NCBI GenBank assembly: GCA_009391275.1
Contig: VEXF01000001.1
Span: 1-64,000 of the forward strand
Origin: SAR202 cluster bacterium AD-804-J14_MRT_500m
GTDB taxonomy: Bacteria > Chloroflexota > Dehalococcoidia > UBA3495 > GCA-2712585
Length of the DNA: 64,000 nt
Reading direction: 5' to 3'
The notes beneath the pieces are model-generated. The model was given only the letters and a program-made list of their open reading frames with translations. It was not told the origin of the DNA and did not search any database. A program made the translations under genes and the position numbers. Below, in pieces: positions 34,993 to 46,723 of this stretch (its first letter is position 1; the number at the start of each line of letters is the position of its first letter).

Positions 34993-35202
34993 CTAATTCG
35001 ACAATATGTCTAATATGTTTCCAACGCCGCCGCCGCCTAGGCGATAGATTTCAGTGTATCCACACCCGGCACAAGACACAGTAGCGAATTTCTGATTTTG
35101 AAGGTTCAAAAATCTGGACAAACCAGATCCGGTAGTTCTGATTTCGCCAGATTTGTATTCGGTTCCTTTGCACTTAATGCAGTAATATTGGTGCTTCTCC
35201 AT
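34993..35202 (-). CDS. Zinc-ribbon protein, DUF2082-like
   Basis: The 69-aa protein has two Cys pairs, YYCIKCKG at the N-terminus and SCAGCGYTE near residue 45, and a Gly-rich tail, matching the small zinc-ribbon 'nucleic-acid-binding' family DUF2082. GGAGGCC precedes the ATG. It is 84 bases upstream of the nuclease-like gene on the same strand, so a shared transcript is possible. Confidence 0.8.
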   Translation of the reverse strand: MEKHQYYCIKCKGTEYKSGEIRTTGSGLSRFLNLQNQKFATVSCAGCGYTEIYRLGGGGVGNILDILSN

Positions 35203-35518
35203 AGGTGGCCTCCTTAAAGCCCATTATATGATTGAGTGACAGATTAGGGCGGGGCGAATGTTCTGCATCCTGTGTTGTGGTTAAGTATACGGCGCGCCAG
35301 CTCCATATTCACCTGTTCGGTAATCAGCTGAAGACTTCTGTTGGAATTAGCATTACAGCGAGGGCAAGTCCACTATTTCAGGTTAACCACGCTGGCTATT
35401 AATGAGAGACCGTATCAAGGATGAGTCCGAAATCTTGTATTTAAGCAATTATGATTAGCGTGGAGGACGCGAAGTGACCCCTAGAATAAATTAACTAGGG
35501 GTCACATGTTCCGCATCT
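35203..35518 (-). other. Non-coding region downstream of tRNA-fMet, with one hairpin
   Basis: No gene is seen. GTGACCCCTAG (35474-35484) and CTAGGGGTCAC (35495-35505) form a perfect 11-bp inverted repeat with a 10-base loop, 14 bases past the tRNA 3' end on the minus strand. It lacks a clear T-run, so it may be a terminator of the 23S-tRNA transcript or a processing signal. No 5S rRNA was recognised here. Confidence 0.5.
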
Positions 35519-35593
35519 TGGTAGCGGGGGTTGGACTCGAACCAACGACCTTCGGGTTATGAGCCCGACGAGCTGCCACTGCTCCACCCCGCG
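35519..35593 (-). tRNA. tRNA-fMet (CAT), initiator
   Basis: The cloverleaf is complete, with encoded CCA. The acceptor arms are CGCGGGG and CCCCGCT; the D arm is GAGC/GCTC; the anticodon arm TCGGG-CTCATAA-CCCGA; the T arm GTTGG-TTCGAGT-CCAAC. The three G:C pairs at the base of the anticodon stem and an unpaired 1-72 position identify an initiator tRNA. Position 1-72 is C-U here rather than the usual C-A. It lies about 45 bases downstream of the 23S gene, and is probably processed from the same transcript. Confidence 0.95.
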
Positions 35594-35611
35594 AAAAAGT
35601 GTGAAGCCAAG

Positions 35612-35636
35612 AAATTAGTTTGATATTCTGAGCGAG

Positions 35637-35640
<4 letters not shown>
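35612..35640 (-). repeat. 23S processing stem, 3' arm
   Basis: The plus-strand sequence here, ending in GAGCGAGGGCC, is almost the reverse complement of 38637-38665; about 26 of 29 positions pair. It lies immediately outside the 23S 3' end. Confidence 0.8.
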
Positions 35641-38636
<2,996 letters not shown>

Positions 38637-38637
<1 letters not shown>

Positions 38638-38665
38638 CACGCTCAGAATTTCAAACTAATATTCT
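38637..38665 (-). repeat. 23S processing stem, 5' arm
   Basis: This arm pairs with 35612-35640 to enclose the whole 23S rRNA in one long stem, the usual RNase III substrate. Mismatches are few (one A-A, one U-A type and a wobble). Confidence 0.8.
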
Positions 38666-38784
38666 CTTTTTAAAGTGCAAAAGCTGCTGCCCGTGTTCCG
38701 CCGGCTGCCGCTCGGTCTACTCAGCCGGTGGTCGCAATTCTGAGGTTGCAAAAACAATCCGGCTGTATATTTCGTAGACGGGGT

Positions 38785-38813
38785 ATTATAAGTTCGCACT
38801 TTCAATGCGTCAA
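38785..38813 (-). promoter_or_regulatory. Strong sigma70-type promoter for the 23S-tRNA-fMet unit
   Basis: On the minus strand TTGACG (38813-38808) and a perfect TATAAT (38790-38785) are separated by 17 bases. An AT-rich UP-like tract lies immediately upstream. Transcription would start near 38778, about 140 bases before the 23S 5' end. Confidence 0.8.
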
Positions 38814-38994
38814 GATCTATGAACATAAAATAATTGAACATTTCGGTTTCTGGTATGACATCAGCATTTCTGGAGATTTTGGTTGAATTTCAGATTTTGG
38901 GCTATACGGTGTGATACGTTCATGACCTTCGGTTAATGTTCATTAATTAGCTTATAAAGATTAAACGGAACACTTAATTTGAAAAAATCAAGAA

Positions 38995-39024
38995 TTGCGA
39001 TAGCGAAAACCTGCTTGTTATACT
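38995..39024 (+). promoter_or_regulatory. Candidate promoter for thrB-lysC
   Basis: TTGCGA (38995-39000) and TATACT (39019-39024) are 18 bases apart, 17 bases upstream of the thrB ATG, giving a very short leader. It diverges from the 23S promoter about 180 bases away. Confidence 0.45.
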
Positions 39025-39041
39025 CGTGAGTACAGGTAGAT

Positions 39042-39974
39042 ATGAATCCCGACCGAGTTACAATTGTTGTTCCAGCTACCACCGCCAATTTTGGTTCTGC
39101 TTTCGATTGCATGGGAATGTCCTTGGATGTGTGGAACCGAGTTACAGTAGTTACCGGTCATGGACGTAAAGTGGAAATCTCTGGTGAAGGTTCGGGCCAA
39201 TTACCAACTGACCAGGAGAACCTAACGTATCGCGCAGCCATGGTTCCCTGGGAAAGTGTAGGCAAGCCTTGTCCTGACTTGGCGATTTCTTGTCATAACG
39301 TTATACCCTTGCAACGCGGGATGGGTAGCAGTGCTGCTGCCATAGTCGGCGGGATGGTTGCTTCAAATTATTTGCTCGGCAAACCCCTATCAAATGATGA
39401 GGTTCTATCATTGGCCGTTCAAATGGAAGGTCATCCTGACAATGTAACTCCCGCTCTTTTAGGCGGTGTACAAATTGTTGTGAAGCATCAGGGTTCAATT
39501 ATTTCTTCTGCAGTATCTATTTCTCGGGATATTAAAATAGTGCTTTTCATACCTGATGGGGTTATTTCTACGAAGGAGGCGCGTCGTGTTTTGCCGGATA
39601 GGGTTCCACGTGAGGATGCCATATATAATCTAGGGCGAGTGGCACTATTAGTAAATGCTCTAAACTCCGATCGGGTGTTGGATTTGGGAGTGGCTATGGA
39701 AGATAGGTTGCACCAACAATATCGCAACTCGTTGTACCCAGCGATGTCCATATTAATCCGAGAAGCCCGAAATGCAGGCGCTCTCGGCGCGTTTGTTTCG
39801 GGCAGTGGTCCCACAGTTCTGGCCATAGCCCGTGGTCGTGAAATGAGTATTGCATATGAAATGGCCGAGGCTGCAAAAAAAACTGGGACTCCAGGAAGAA
39901 TCTTAATTACTTCTCCATCATTTGACGGGGCTCGGGAAATGATTGATGTTGATGACGGCAGCAGATCCTTCTGA
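39042..39974 (+). CDS. thrB: Homoserine kinase
   Basis: GHMP-kinase motifs are in order: PATTANFGSAFDCMGMSLDVWN at the N-terminus, the ATP-binding PLQRGMGSSAAAIVGG, EGHPDNVTPALLGG and the C-terminal GAFVSGSGPTVLA. It phosphorylates homoserine with ATP in threonine synthesis. The stop overlaps the lysC start as TGATG, a sign of translational coupling. Threonine synthase (thrC) is not adjacent in this window. Confidence 0.95.
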   Translation: MNPDRVTIVVPATTANFGSAFDCMGMSLDVWNRVTVVTGHGRKVEISGEGSGQLPTDQENLTYRAAMVPWESVGKPCPDLAISCHNVIPLQRGMGSSAAAIVGGMVASNYLLGKPLSNDEVLSLAVQMEGHPDNVTPALLGGVQIVVKHQGSIISSAVSISRDIKIVLFIPDGVISTKEARRVLPDRVPREDAIYNLGRVALLVNALNSDRVLDLGVAMEDRLHQQYRNSLYPAMSILIREARNAGALGAFVSGSGPTVLAIARGREMSIAYEMAEAAKKTGTPGRILITSPSFDGAREMIDVDDGSRSF

Positions 39975-41191
39975 TGGCTCTTATAGTCCAAAAATACGGC
40001 GGGAGTTCATTGGCTGATGCTGAAAAGATCACTAATGTAGCTAAACGGATAGGAAAGGCTTCAGACAAATCCAACCAAATAGTAGTGGTTGTATCAGCAA
40101 TGGGAGATACTACGGATGATCTCATACAACTCGCATCCTGCGTGTCAGAACGCCCAGAACCGAGGGAACTAGATCTACTCCTCTCGTCCGGAGAACTAGT
40201 ATCGTGCACGCTTATGGCAATGGCACTGCGCTGTCTTGGATATCAAGCTATCTCTCTGACCGGATTACAGGCTGGTATTCAAACTGATACTGCATTCGGT
40301 AGGGCTCGCATCTCTGGGATTGATCCACACCGAATTAGGCGAGAATTAGAGTTAGGAAAAATAACTATAGTTGCTGGGTTTCAAGGATTCACAGAAGACA
40401 TGGATGTTACAACTTTAGGACGAGGTGGATCTGATACTACAGCAGTAGCATTAGCCGCTGTTCTTGAAGCCGAACGTTGTGAGGTATATACCGATGTGGA
40501 GGGAATATATACTGCCGACCCACGTGTAGTCCCCGAAGCTCGAAAAATAGATCATATTACGTTTGAGGAGATGCTTGAGCTTGCCGCCTATGGTGCGAAA
40601 ATGCATCCTCGGTCGATTGAACTCGGGAAAGTTTATAACGTGCCTATATATATTGCATCCAGTATTTCTGAAGCTAAGGGTACTCTTGTTAACGGAGATT
40701 CCTCTATGATGGAGCATCGCGTAAAAGTTACAGGTATTGCCGCCGATCGCAACGTTGCTAAAATTACCCTGCGCGGGGTACATGATCAACCTGGGATCGC
40801 GGCTGCTTTGTTCGAACCTTTGTCGGACCTGGGGATTAGTATAGATACCATAGTTCAAAATGCTAGTTCTGATTTGTACACCGATCTCAGTTTTACTGTG
40901 GCTCGTGGAGATTTAGAGGCAACGATCGAAGGTGTCCGACAATTTGACAATAGAATTGGAGCGCGAGAAGTGCTCTCAGATCGGGCACTCAGTAAGGTCA
41001 GCATAGTTGGTGCGGGTATGATGGACGCTCCCGGATATGCTGCTAAGATGTTTCGGGCTTTGGCAGACGCTTCTATAAACATAGACATGATAACTACTTC
41101 GGAGATACGCATCACTTGCATAATCGCAGAATCTCGAATAGAGGAGGCCGTTCGGGTACTTCATAAAGCCTTCGAATTAGAGATGGGTTGA
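39974..41191 (+). CDS. lysC: Aspartate kinase
   Basis: The N-terminal VQKYGGSSLADAEKI motif, the GRGGSDTTAVALAAVL segment and TADPRVVPEARKIDHITFEEMLELAAYGAKMHPRS are aspartokinase signatures. Two ACT domains follow in the last 140 residues (beginning KITLRGVHDQPGIAAALF and VSIVGAGMMDAPGYAAKMF), so feedback by lysine and/or threonine is likely. First enzyme of the aspartate family of amino acids. The start and stop overlap both neighbours by one to four bases. Confidence 0.96.
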   Translation: MALIVQKYGGSSLADAEKITNVAKRIGKASDKSNQIVVVVSAMGDTTDDLIQLASCVSERPEPRELDLLLSSGELVSCTLMAMALRCLGYQAISLTGLQAGIQTDTAFGRARISGIDPHRIRRELELGKITIVAGFQGFTEDMDVTTLGRGGSDTTAVALAAVLEAERCEVYTDVEGIYTADPRVVPEARKIDHITFEEMLELAAYGAKMHPRSIELGKVYNVPIYIASSISEAKGTLVNGDSSMMEHRVKVTGIAADRNVAKITLRGVHDQPGIAAALFEPLSDLGISIDTIVQNASSDLYTDLSFTVARGDLEATIEGVRQFDNRIGAREVLSDRALSKVSIVGAGMMDAPGYAAKMFRALADASINIDMITTSEIRITCIIAESRIEEAVRVLHKAFELEMG

Positions 41192-41916
41192 TGGGAGGCT
41201 CACCTTTCTTATCTCTGGTCATCCCGGCGTACAACGAAGAATCGCGAATATCGGACACGATCACCTCCGTCACGACCTTTCTTGACACCCAATCCTTCGA
41301 TTGGGAGTTGATAATAGCGAATGATGGTAGCACAGATGGTACGGCCTCGATCGTACAACGGTATACCAAGCTAGATTCTAGAGTAAAACACTTGGCTCTC
41401 ACCCACTGTGGCAAAGGGTGGGCAGTACGAAATGGAATGATTGAGGCTAGAGGCAGGTATAGGTTTTTATGTGATGCTGACCTTTCGATGCCCATCGAAC
41501 AGCTTACTCGGTTCTTGCCTCCTGAAGGCCCACCTTGCGAAGTTGTAATCGCATCGAGAGAAGCTATAGGATCGTACCGTTTTGGGGAACCCTGGACTAG
41601 ACACCTTATGGGCCGTATTTTTAATATGCTTGCTCAAATTATTGTTCTTCCAGGCATCACTGATTCTCAATGTGGATTCAAATGTTTCACAGATATGGCA
41701 GCTAGGAGACTATTTTCACTCCAACGGTTGAATGGGTTTGGATTTGATGTAGAGTTGCTGTTCCTCTCTCGGCGACTGGGTATTCGCATAGCCCAAGTTC
41801 CTATAAACTGGCATTACAATTCAGGTGGAAAAGTGAGACCGATACAGGACTCTGTCAAGATGATTGGTGACCTTTTGTCTATTCGCTGGGCCTCTTTCAT
41901 GGGTCGGTACAATTAA
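41191..41916 (+). CDS. Family 2 glycosyltransferase (dolichyl-phosphate glycosyltransferase-like)
   Basis: GT-A fold with LSLVIPAYNEESRISDTI, LIIANDGSTDGT and LCDADLSMPIEQ, the last containing the metal-binding DxD-like motif. The overall layout (no C-terminal transmembrane domains) resembles the dolichyl-phosphate beta-glucosyltransferase ALG5/DPM1 group, which attaches sugars to polyprenyl phosphate at the membrane. It overlaps the lysC stop by one base (TGATG), so is part of this operon although functionally unrelated. Confidence 0.88.
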   Translation: MGGSPFLSLVIPAYNEESRISDTITSVTTFLDTQSFDWELIIANDGSTDGTASIVQRYTKLDSRVKHLALTHCGKGWAVRNGMIEARGRYRFLCDADLSMPIEQLTRFLPPEGPPCEVVIASREAIGSYRFGEPWTRHLMGRIFNMLAQIIVLPGITDSQCGFKCFTDMAARRLFSLQRLNGFGFDVELLFLSRRLGIRIAQVPINWHYNSGGKVRPIQDSVKMIGDLLSIRWASFMGRYN

Positions 41917-42364
41917 CCAGGTTGATCAGTTTAACGCGAAAAGGTTAGGGCTATACTGGTAATCACATGTGATTACCAGCAGTTTTGACCTCGACTAGGC
42001 CCATTCTAAGTAACCAGTATGGGGATGTTGTAAATTGAACCATACCCGTGTCCCTTGTACATAAGTGTGATTAGTTTTCTGGCAAAGCAAATCAAGACAA
42101 TGTGGGCATATCCTGCCTAGGAGTATATTCAGTGGATTTAAAGGTGTGTAGCCTCATGTCCTGAATAGTTTATCGTACGTTAGGTTTACAATACTTCCAC
42201 TGAAGTACAAGTCTTAGCCGTCAAATGCTACCTTTAAAGTAGCATTTGATGATTAACCGAAAACTACTTAAATCCTTGCGCTAATTGGTGTGTTAAACGC
42301 TTGACCTACAACATCCATTTGGTGTAATTCTAGAACACAATTTTAAGTTTGTTGAAGGTTTGTA
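41917..42364 (+). other. 448-base non-coding region with two inverted repeats
   Basis: No gene found. CTGGTAATCACA-TGTGATTACCAG at 41956-41979 is a perfect 24-base palindrome, 40 bases after the glycosyltransferase stop and followed by a short TTTT. TCAAATGCTAC (42221-42231) and GTAGCATTTGA (42239-42249) form an 11-bp stem with a 7-base loop. The first may be the operon terminator. The second lies upstream of the TPR gene; its role is unclear. Confidence 0.5.
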
Positions 42365-43204
42365 ATGGAAATGGTGCGGGCAGTAGATGCGGCCAAGATC
42401 AAGCACGATAAATCCAAGGAAGCTATCCAACTTGCGTTGGAAGGCCGATGGAAAGATTCAATCCAGCTCAACCGGCAGATTCTCTCGTATTTTCCGAAAG
42501 ATTTAGAGACGTTAAATCGGCTGGGAAAAGCTCATATGGAAATGGGAGAGAATTCTCTTGCACGGGGTGAATTCCAAAAAGTTATAGACTTGTCTCCGCA
42601 TAACCCTATCGCAAAGAGAAATCTCGGCCGTCTCAGTCATCTATCAAATTCTCGAAGATCTCCGACGGAAGGAAAAAAAGTTATTCCCAAATTCTTTTTG
42701 GAAGAGAGTGGTAAATCTGGAATAACAGATCTCAAAAATTTGGCGTCTCAGGATATAGTTGCAGGTGTTGCTGCTGGCGATTCCGTGATATTAGAACCAG
42801 TTAATAACGTCTTGGTCGTGAAAACTCAAACAGGCGATACGCTTGGTTTCGTGGAGCCTAAACTTGGAAACCGACTGACTAGATTCATTAAGCAGGGCAT
42901 TCAATATGATGCTGCTATTCTCAGTGCGGGCCCCACAAAAATTTCAGCCATAATACGAGAATCGTACCGGCATCCGAGTCTAAGAGGTATTTATTCATTC
43001 CCAACTACAGAAAAAACTGAATTCAGAGGATATGCTCGTGACTCCAGTTTCCGATACGACATAGACGGTGACATGGATGATGAAATCCAAGAAGATCATA
43101 TTTCTATGTGGACGGAAGATGGTGAAGAGGCCCACATTCCCAAGGCGTCCGAACTAATTGCTGTCGTTGCCGATCATGACGATGATTCTATCTCGGACGA
43201 ATAA
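42365..43204 (+). CDS. TPR protein with HIRAN-like C-terminal region
   Basis: Two TPR-like units cover residues about 15-95: AIQLALEGRWKDSIQLNRQILSYFPKDLETLNRLGKAHMEMGENSLARGEFQKVIDLSPHNPIAKRNLG. The following 100 residues include DTLGFVEPKLGNRLTRFIKQGIQYDAAIL, which looks like a HIRAN-type or RNA/DNA-binding beta domain; this is a weak, by-eye suggestion. A highly acidic C-terminus (DGDMDDEIQEDH, DDDSISDE) ends the protein. Probably cytosolic and a binding protein. GAAGG precedes the ATG. Confidence 0.7.
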   Translation: MEMVRAVDAAKIKHDKSKEAIQLALEGRWKDSIQLNRQILSYFPKDLETLNRLGKAHMEMGENSLARGEFQKVIDLSPHNPIAKRNLGRLSHLSNSRRSPTEGKKVIPKFFLEESGKSGITDLKNLASQDIVAGVAAGDSVILEPVNNVLVVKTQTGDTLGFVEPKLGNRLTRFIKQGIQYDAAILSAGPTKISAIIRESYRHPSLRGIYSFPTTEKTEFRGYARDSSFRYDIDGDMDDEIQEDHISMWTEDGEEAHIPKASELIAVVADHDDDSISDE

Positions 43205-43467
43205 TCCAGTATTGGAGCATATTGATAGATTTATTGCCTAATAGTTGGACCTCACTACATCGATATAAAAGTCCGGTGCTATTCAAGGAATGGATGAAAG
43301 GCTTACATCCATCTATATCACGTTAGTTCCGGACTCAAGGTAGCCTATATTCGGGGTAAGCAAGCGTTTTGGTCCCCCAGGTATATGAAAAGGGAGTAGA
43401 CTAAAAATCTACGTTGTTTAGGAAGATCTCTAGATGACTATGGATAGGTAACCCGGGCTTAAGTCTT

Positions 43468-44163
43468 CTATCCTAGGCTGTCAAGACATTCATTAAGTGA
43501 AGATCGGACGCAAGTGAAAATTGGCGTATCCACTAATGTGTAAGGCCGTGCCTGGGATTCTCTGAGTTCCATTACCAGCCTTAGAAAGTCCTCTGGGTCG
43601 TTGCTTTCAAATCCTAGTACAAATTCTTGGTCGTCGATTCCAAAAGAGTAAGTCGTGTGAACCTTGACTGATGGGTACCTATGTCCGATTGTGAAATGCT
43701 CGTTCATCATTTGTTGTCGAGATTCTTTGGGTAGCTGGTACCAATCATTAGTTTTTACAAATGGATAGACGAATAAGTAGTCGTCTCCACGAGGCTCTAT
43801 GAGTGCTGGGCGATTTGTTTGGTCACTGTGCTTGTGGGTTTCTACATATGGTGAAGGGCGTGCCATAGCTAAATAAGAATAAGGAGTTTCGAGATATTGC
43901 CCGAGCCAAGTCGATCGAAGTCTGCTTGCCAAATCAGATAAATCAGTAATGCTAGATGATATTTGCCACAGTAGAAAATCTGAGTCTCCCCGAGTGCCAA
44001 CAAGGTTGTAACTGTTAATCAGCATTCTGTCTGTATGTTCTTCTAGTACTGCGGCGAATTGGGCTTTGGCACGGTCCTTTTCTAATCCTGACAACCGGCG
44101 CCACTCAGTATCTGCTTTAAAGAAAAGGTACCTTGAATACGACATGTGCCTGATTTTGGGCAT
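43468..44163 (-). CDS. hemQ: Chlorite dismutase-family protein, HemQ-like coproheme decarboxylase
   Basis: The C-terminal half carries MMNEHFTIGHRYPSVKVHTTYSFGIDDQEFVLGFESNDPEDFLRLVMELRESQARPYTLVDTP, the pattern of the HemQ/ChdC group, with the proximal heme-ligand histidine in IGHR. The N-terminal half includes YSRYLFFKADTEWRRLSG. HemQ converts coproheme to protoheme in the monoderm-type pathway. Length 231 aa suits HemQ. GGAGAGG precedes the ATG. It is divergent from the nitrite/sulfite reductase gene, whose product needs siroheme. Confidence 0.85.
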   Translation of the reverse strand: MPKIRHMSYSRYLFFKADTEWRRLSGLEKDRAKAQFAAVLEEHTDRMLINSYNLVGTRGDSDFLLWQISSSITDLSDLASRLRSTWLGQYLETPYSYLAMARPSPYVETHKHSDQTNRPALIEPRGDDYLFVYPFVKTNDWYQLPKESRQQMMNEHFTIGHRYPSVKVHTTYSFGIDDQEFVLGFESNDPEDFLRLVMELRESQARPYTLVDTPIFTCVRSSLNECLDSLG

Positions 44164-44251
44164 ATACCTCTCCGCTGCACTGTGATCTTATTTATATTAT
44201 CCTATCAGCAACGATCAGATTTGTAACGATAAAGGTCTCTGATTCATTTGG

Positions 44252-44280
44252 TTGACAATTGTTGACCGATTGACTAGGCT
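44252..44280 (+). promoter_or_regulatory. Candidate promoter of the nitrite/sulfite reductase gene
   Basis: TTGACA (44252-44257) and TAGGCT (44275-44280) have a 17-base spacer in which TTGAC recurs at 44262 and 44270, an array that could bind a regulator. It leaves a leader of about 125 bases before the ATG at 44414. Confidence 0.5.
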
Positions 44281-44331
44281 CATTTCGATTTCGTACCTTT
44301 AAACGAGTTCAAATGCTTGTAACAAGCAATC

Positions 44332-44370
44332 CCATTGGGAAGCTTAATAGGACCCCAATGGTCGTGTTTT
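44332..44370 (+). terminator. Attenuator-like hairpin in the reductase leader
   Basis: CCATTGGG (44332-44339) and CCCAATGG (44354-44361) form an 8-bp stem with a 14-base loop, followed shortly by a GTTTTT run. It is inside the transcript leader of the reductase gene, so could act as a conditional terminator. GCTTG-TAA-CAAGC just before it could form a competing hairpin. Confidence 0.4.
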
Positions 44371-44413
44371 TCCGCATCATAAAAACGTATTGGTGTTGAA
44401 TAAGGAGAATTTG

Positions 44414-46246
44414 ATGGTACAAGAGGTTAATTCAAGTCAGAAAGAAGCATACAACGAGAGCCTAAGGCGTGCTTCGGCTACGAACGGCATCATACCGTTC
44501 TTGGAACAAGAAGTTGCAGAGTATCGTCAAGAGGTCCAGGCTTACCGTGCTGGCGATCGCGAAGATGCTTCATTTTTGTCGTTTAGATTGCACCAGGGAG
44601 TATATGGCCAACGCCAGCAAGATTCCCAGATGCTACGTATAAAAGCCCCTGGCGGTATCCTTACACCAGAAGCCCTAGAAGCCATTGGGAAAGTTGTGCT
44701 GCGATTTTCCCTTAGCAAAAAAGGTCATATTACAACTCGTGAGAACGTCCAAATACACCATCTTTCTCTAGAAGATTGCGCTGAAGCAATGGATATCATC
44801 GGTTCAGCTGGTCTTAGCACGAGGGAGGCGTGTGCAAACACAGTGAGAAATGTCGTGGCCCCACCTGCGGCAGGAATTTGTCCAGATGAAGCCTTTGACG
44901 TGATCCCATATTTAACGGCATATGTCAGATTCGGGATTAGGAATCCGCTTACTCAGAACTTCCCGAGGAAATTCAAGACAGCTTTTTCGGGTTGCACAAA
45001 CCACGATAATATAATGGCTGGGATTCAAGACCTCGCGTTCATAGCTCAGGTGAAACAGAAAAACGGCTCAATCCAAAAAGGCTTTAAAGTCATCGTTGGC
45101 GGTGGGACTTCCATTATGCCAAGACTAGGGAAAGTTCTTTATGAATTTATTCCCATAGAAGACTACTTGCGAGTTGCTCAAGCAATCTGGGTAGTTTTTG
45201 ATAACGCCCAATCTTTACGGAAAAATCGCATGATGGCGCGAATCAAAGTCTTGATTGACCGGGTTGGTTTTGACTCATTCAAACAAATGGTAGAAGAAGA
45301 GTTAAGCAATGTCGGACCCATTGATCCAACACCTTTGATGCAGATAGATAAGGTTTATACTGAGTCTCCACCGACCTTGGACAGTGACGCCGGACAAGAA
45401 CCTGTTAGCGATGCAGAATTCCTTGACTGGAAAAACACTAACGTAGCTCCGCAACGTCAGAAGGGTTACTGCATTGTCACGGTAACTGTGCCGCAAGGAG
45501 ACATAGGCGTGGATCAATTCTTTGCCTTGGCCAACATAGTCAGGGAATTTACTGGAGGTACGGCTAGAACTTCTCAAGAGCAGAACCTGGTTCTACGCTG
45601 GGTACCAGCTTCTGCTTTAGCAACTGTTTGGAATGAGTTGAAGCGCATAAATCTTGCAGAAGCTGGAGCGCATACCATATCGGACGTTGTTTCCTGTCCG
45701 GGTACGGACAGTTGTAAGCTGGGTATTACGTCTTCTATGGGCTTGGGGCGTGCAGTCCGTGGCAATATCTTAGAGAACTCATCTTTTATAGATGATCCGC
45801 TAATTAGGGGTTTGCATATAAAGATTAGTGGATGTCCCAACGGGTGTGGGCAACACCATATTGCAAATATTGGATTTCACGGCGCTGCTATGAAGGCCCC
45901 ATCTGGAGAGCAGATACCTGCTTACGAACTCTTCCTTGGCGGTAATTACGGTGGTGTCAGTTCAGACGACACTGCTATAGGCCAGCGTATACCTAGACGT
46001 AAGGTTCCGTCTAAGCAGGTACCACGGTTATTACGTATGATCCTTTCTTACTATCAGGAGAATAGACATAATAACGAGATCTTCAATAAGTTTGTTCGAC
46101 GAGTTGGGAACGGACCATTCGAGAAGATGATCGATGTTTGTGCGGATATACCATCTCTTAATGGCGACTCACAAGATGTCTATATGGACTGGGAGAAGTC
46201 TATAGTTTACAAATTGGAACGTGGAGAAGGGGAGTGCTCGGTTTAA
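44414..46246 (+). CDS. Nitrite/sulfite reductase (ferredoxin-type, siroheme 4Fe-4S)
   Basis: The siroheme/4Fe-4S signature is present: CPGTDSCKLG (C-x5-C) and, about 40 residues on, SGCPNGCGQHH (C-x3-C). The N-terminal half contains RLHQGVYGQRQQDSQMLRIKAPGG, LSKKGHITTRENVQIHH and NTVRNVVAPPAAG, which match the duplicated ferredoxin-like domains. It reduces nitrite to ammonia or sulfite to sulfide; the motif does not decide. AAGGAG before ATG 44414 sets the start; the frame is open to 44390. A 7Fe ferredoxin gene near 47.2 kb might supply electrons. Confidence 0.92.
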   Translation: MVQEVNSSQKEAYNESLRRASATNGIIPFLEQEVAEYRQEVQAYRAGDREDASFLSFRLHQGVYGQRQQDSQMLRIKAPGGILTPEALEAIGKVVLRFSLSKKGHITTRENVQIHHLSLEDCAEAMDIIGSAGLSTREACANTVRNVVAPPAAGICPDEAFDVIPYLTAYVRFGIRNPLTQNFPRKFKTAFSGCTNHDNIMAGIQDLAFIAQVKQKNGSIQKGFKVIVGGGTSIMPRLGKVLYEFIPIEDYLRVAQAIWVVFDNAQSLRKNRMMARIKVLIDRVGFDSFKQMVEEELSNVGPIDPTPLMQIDKVYTESPPTLDSDAGQEPVSDAEFLDWKNTNVAPQRQKGYCIVTVTVPQGDIGVDQFFALANIVREFTGGTARTSQEQNLVLRWVPASALATVWNELKRINLAEAGAHTISDVVSCPGTDSCKLGITSSMGLGRAVRGNILENSSFIDDPLIRGLHIKISGCPNGCGQHHIANIGFHGAAMKAPSGEQIPAYELFLGGNYGGVSSDDTAIGQRIPRRKVPSKQVPRLLRMILSYYQENRHNNEIFNKFVRRVGNGPFEKMIDVCADIPSLNGDSQDVYMDWEKSIVYKLERGEGECSV

Positions 46247-46315
46247 CCCATGCAAGCCGAAATACGGGATAATAACAAAAAGAAAATATCGTTCGGTCAC
46301 CGTAGATAGTTTGAA

Positions 46316-46723
46316 TTAAACGCGAAAGCGTCGTTTTAGTTTTTGCCAAAACGAGACAACGTTCGGGTCTTCCAAAAGTTGTCCACGCCATCGTTTCTCG
46401 TACTGGATTCCAGCGGGCCGCATGAAAAATAGCCCGTAAGCTATCACGAATAATAATAGACCGGCCCATACAAGTAGGCTCACTGTACCGTGGATAAACG
46501 GGCTGATGACTACTGCTAGCAATAGCAAAGAAATCCCTGCCAACATCACCTTGCCAGGTGATATGTTGCCGAATCTGGCTAGTGAGAAAATCCGTGGCGT
46601 GATTCCGTGCAACCCGAGGGGGGGTCTGTCGGGTACGGTGCGAAGGTCCGCTTCGTTAAGGGTTCCGTCCCGTTCTACACGTTCAATGATCTCTTCAATT
46701 TCGCGCATGAATTTATCGGGCAT
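46316..46723 (-). CDS. Small membrane protein with two transmembrane segments
   Basis: No family recognised. A basic/acidic N-terminal part (REIEEIIERVERDG) precedes two hydrophobic segments: VMLAGISLLLLAVVISPFI and SLLVWAGLLLFVIAYGLFF. A basic tail with KLKRRFRV follows. It converges with the reductase gene. The ATG at 46723 overlaps a TGA of a short upstream open frame (see region 46724-47159). Probably an inner-membrane protein. Confidence 0.65.
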   Translation of the reverse strand: MPDKFMREIEEIIERVERDGTLNEADLRTVPDRPPLGLHGITPRIFSLARFGNISPGKVMLAGISLLLLAVVISPFIHGTVSLLVWAGLLLFVIAYGLFFMRPAGIQYEKRWRGQLLEDPNVVSFWQKLKRRFRV

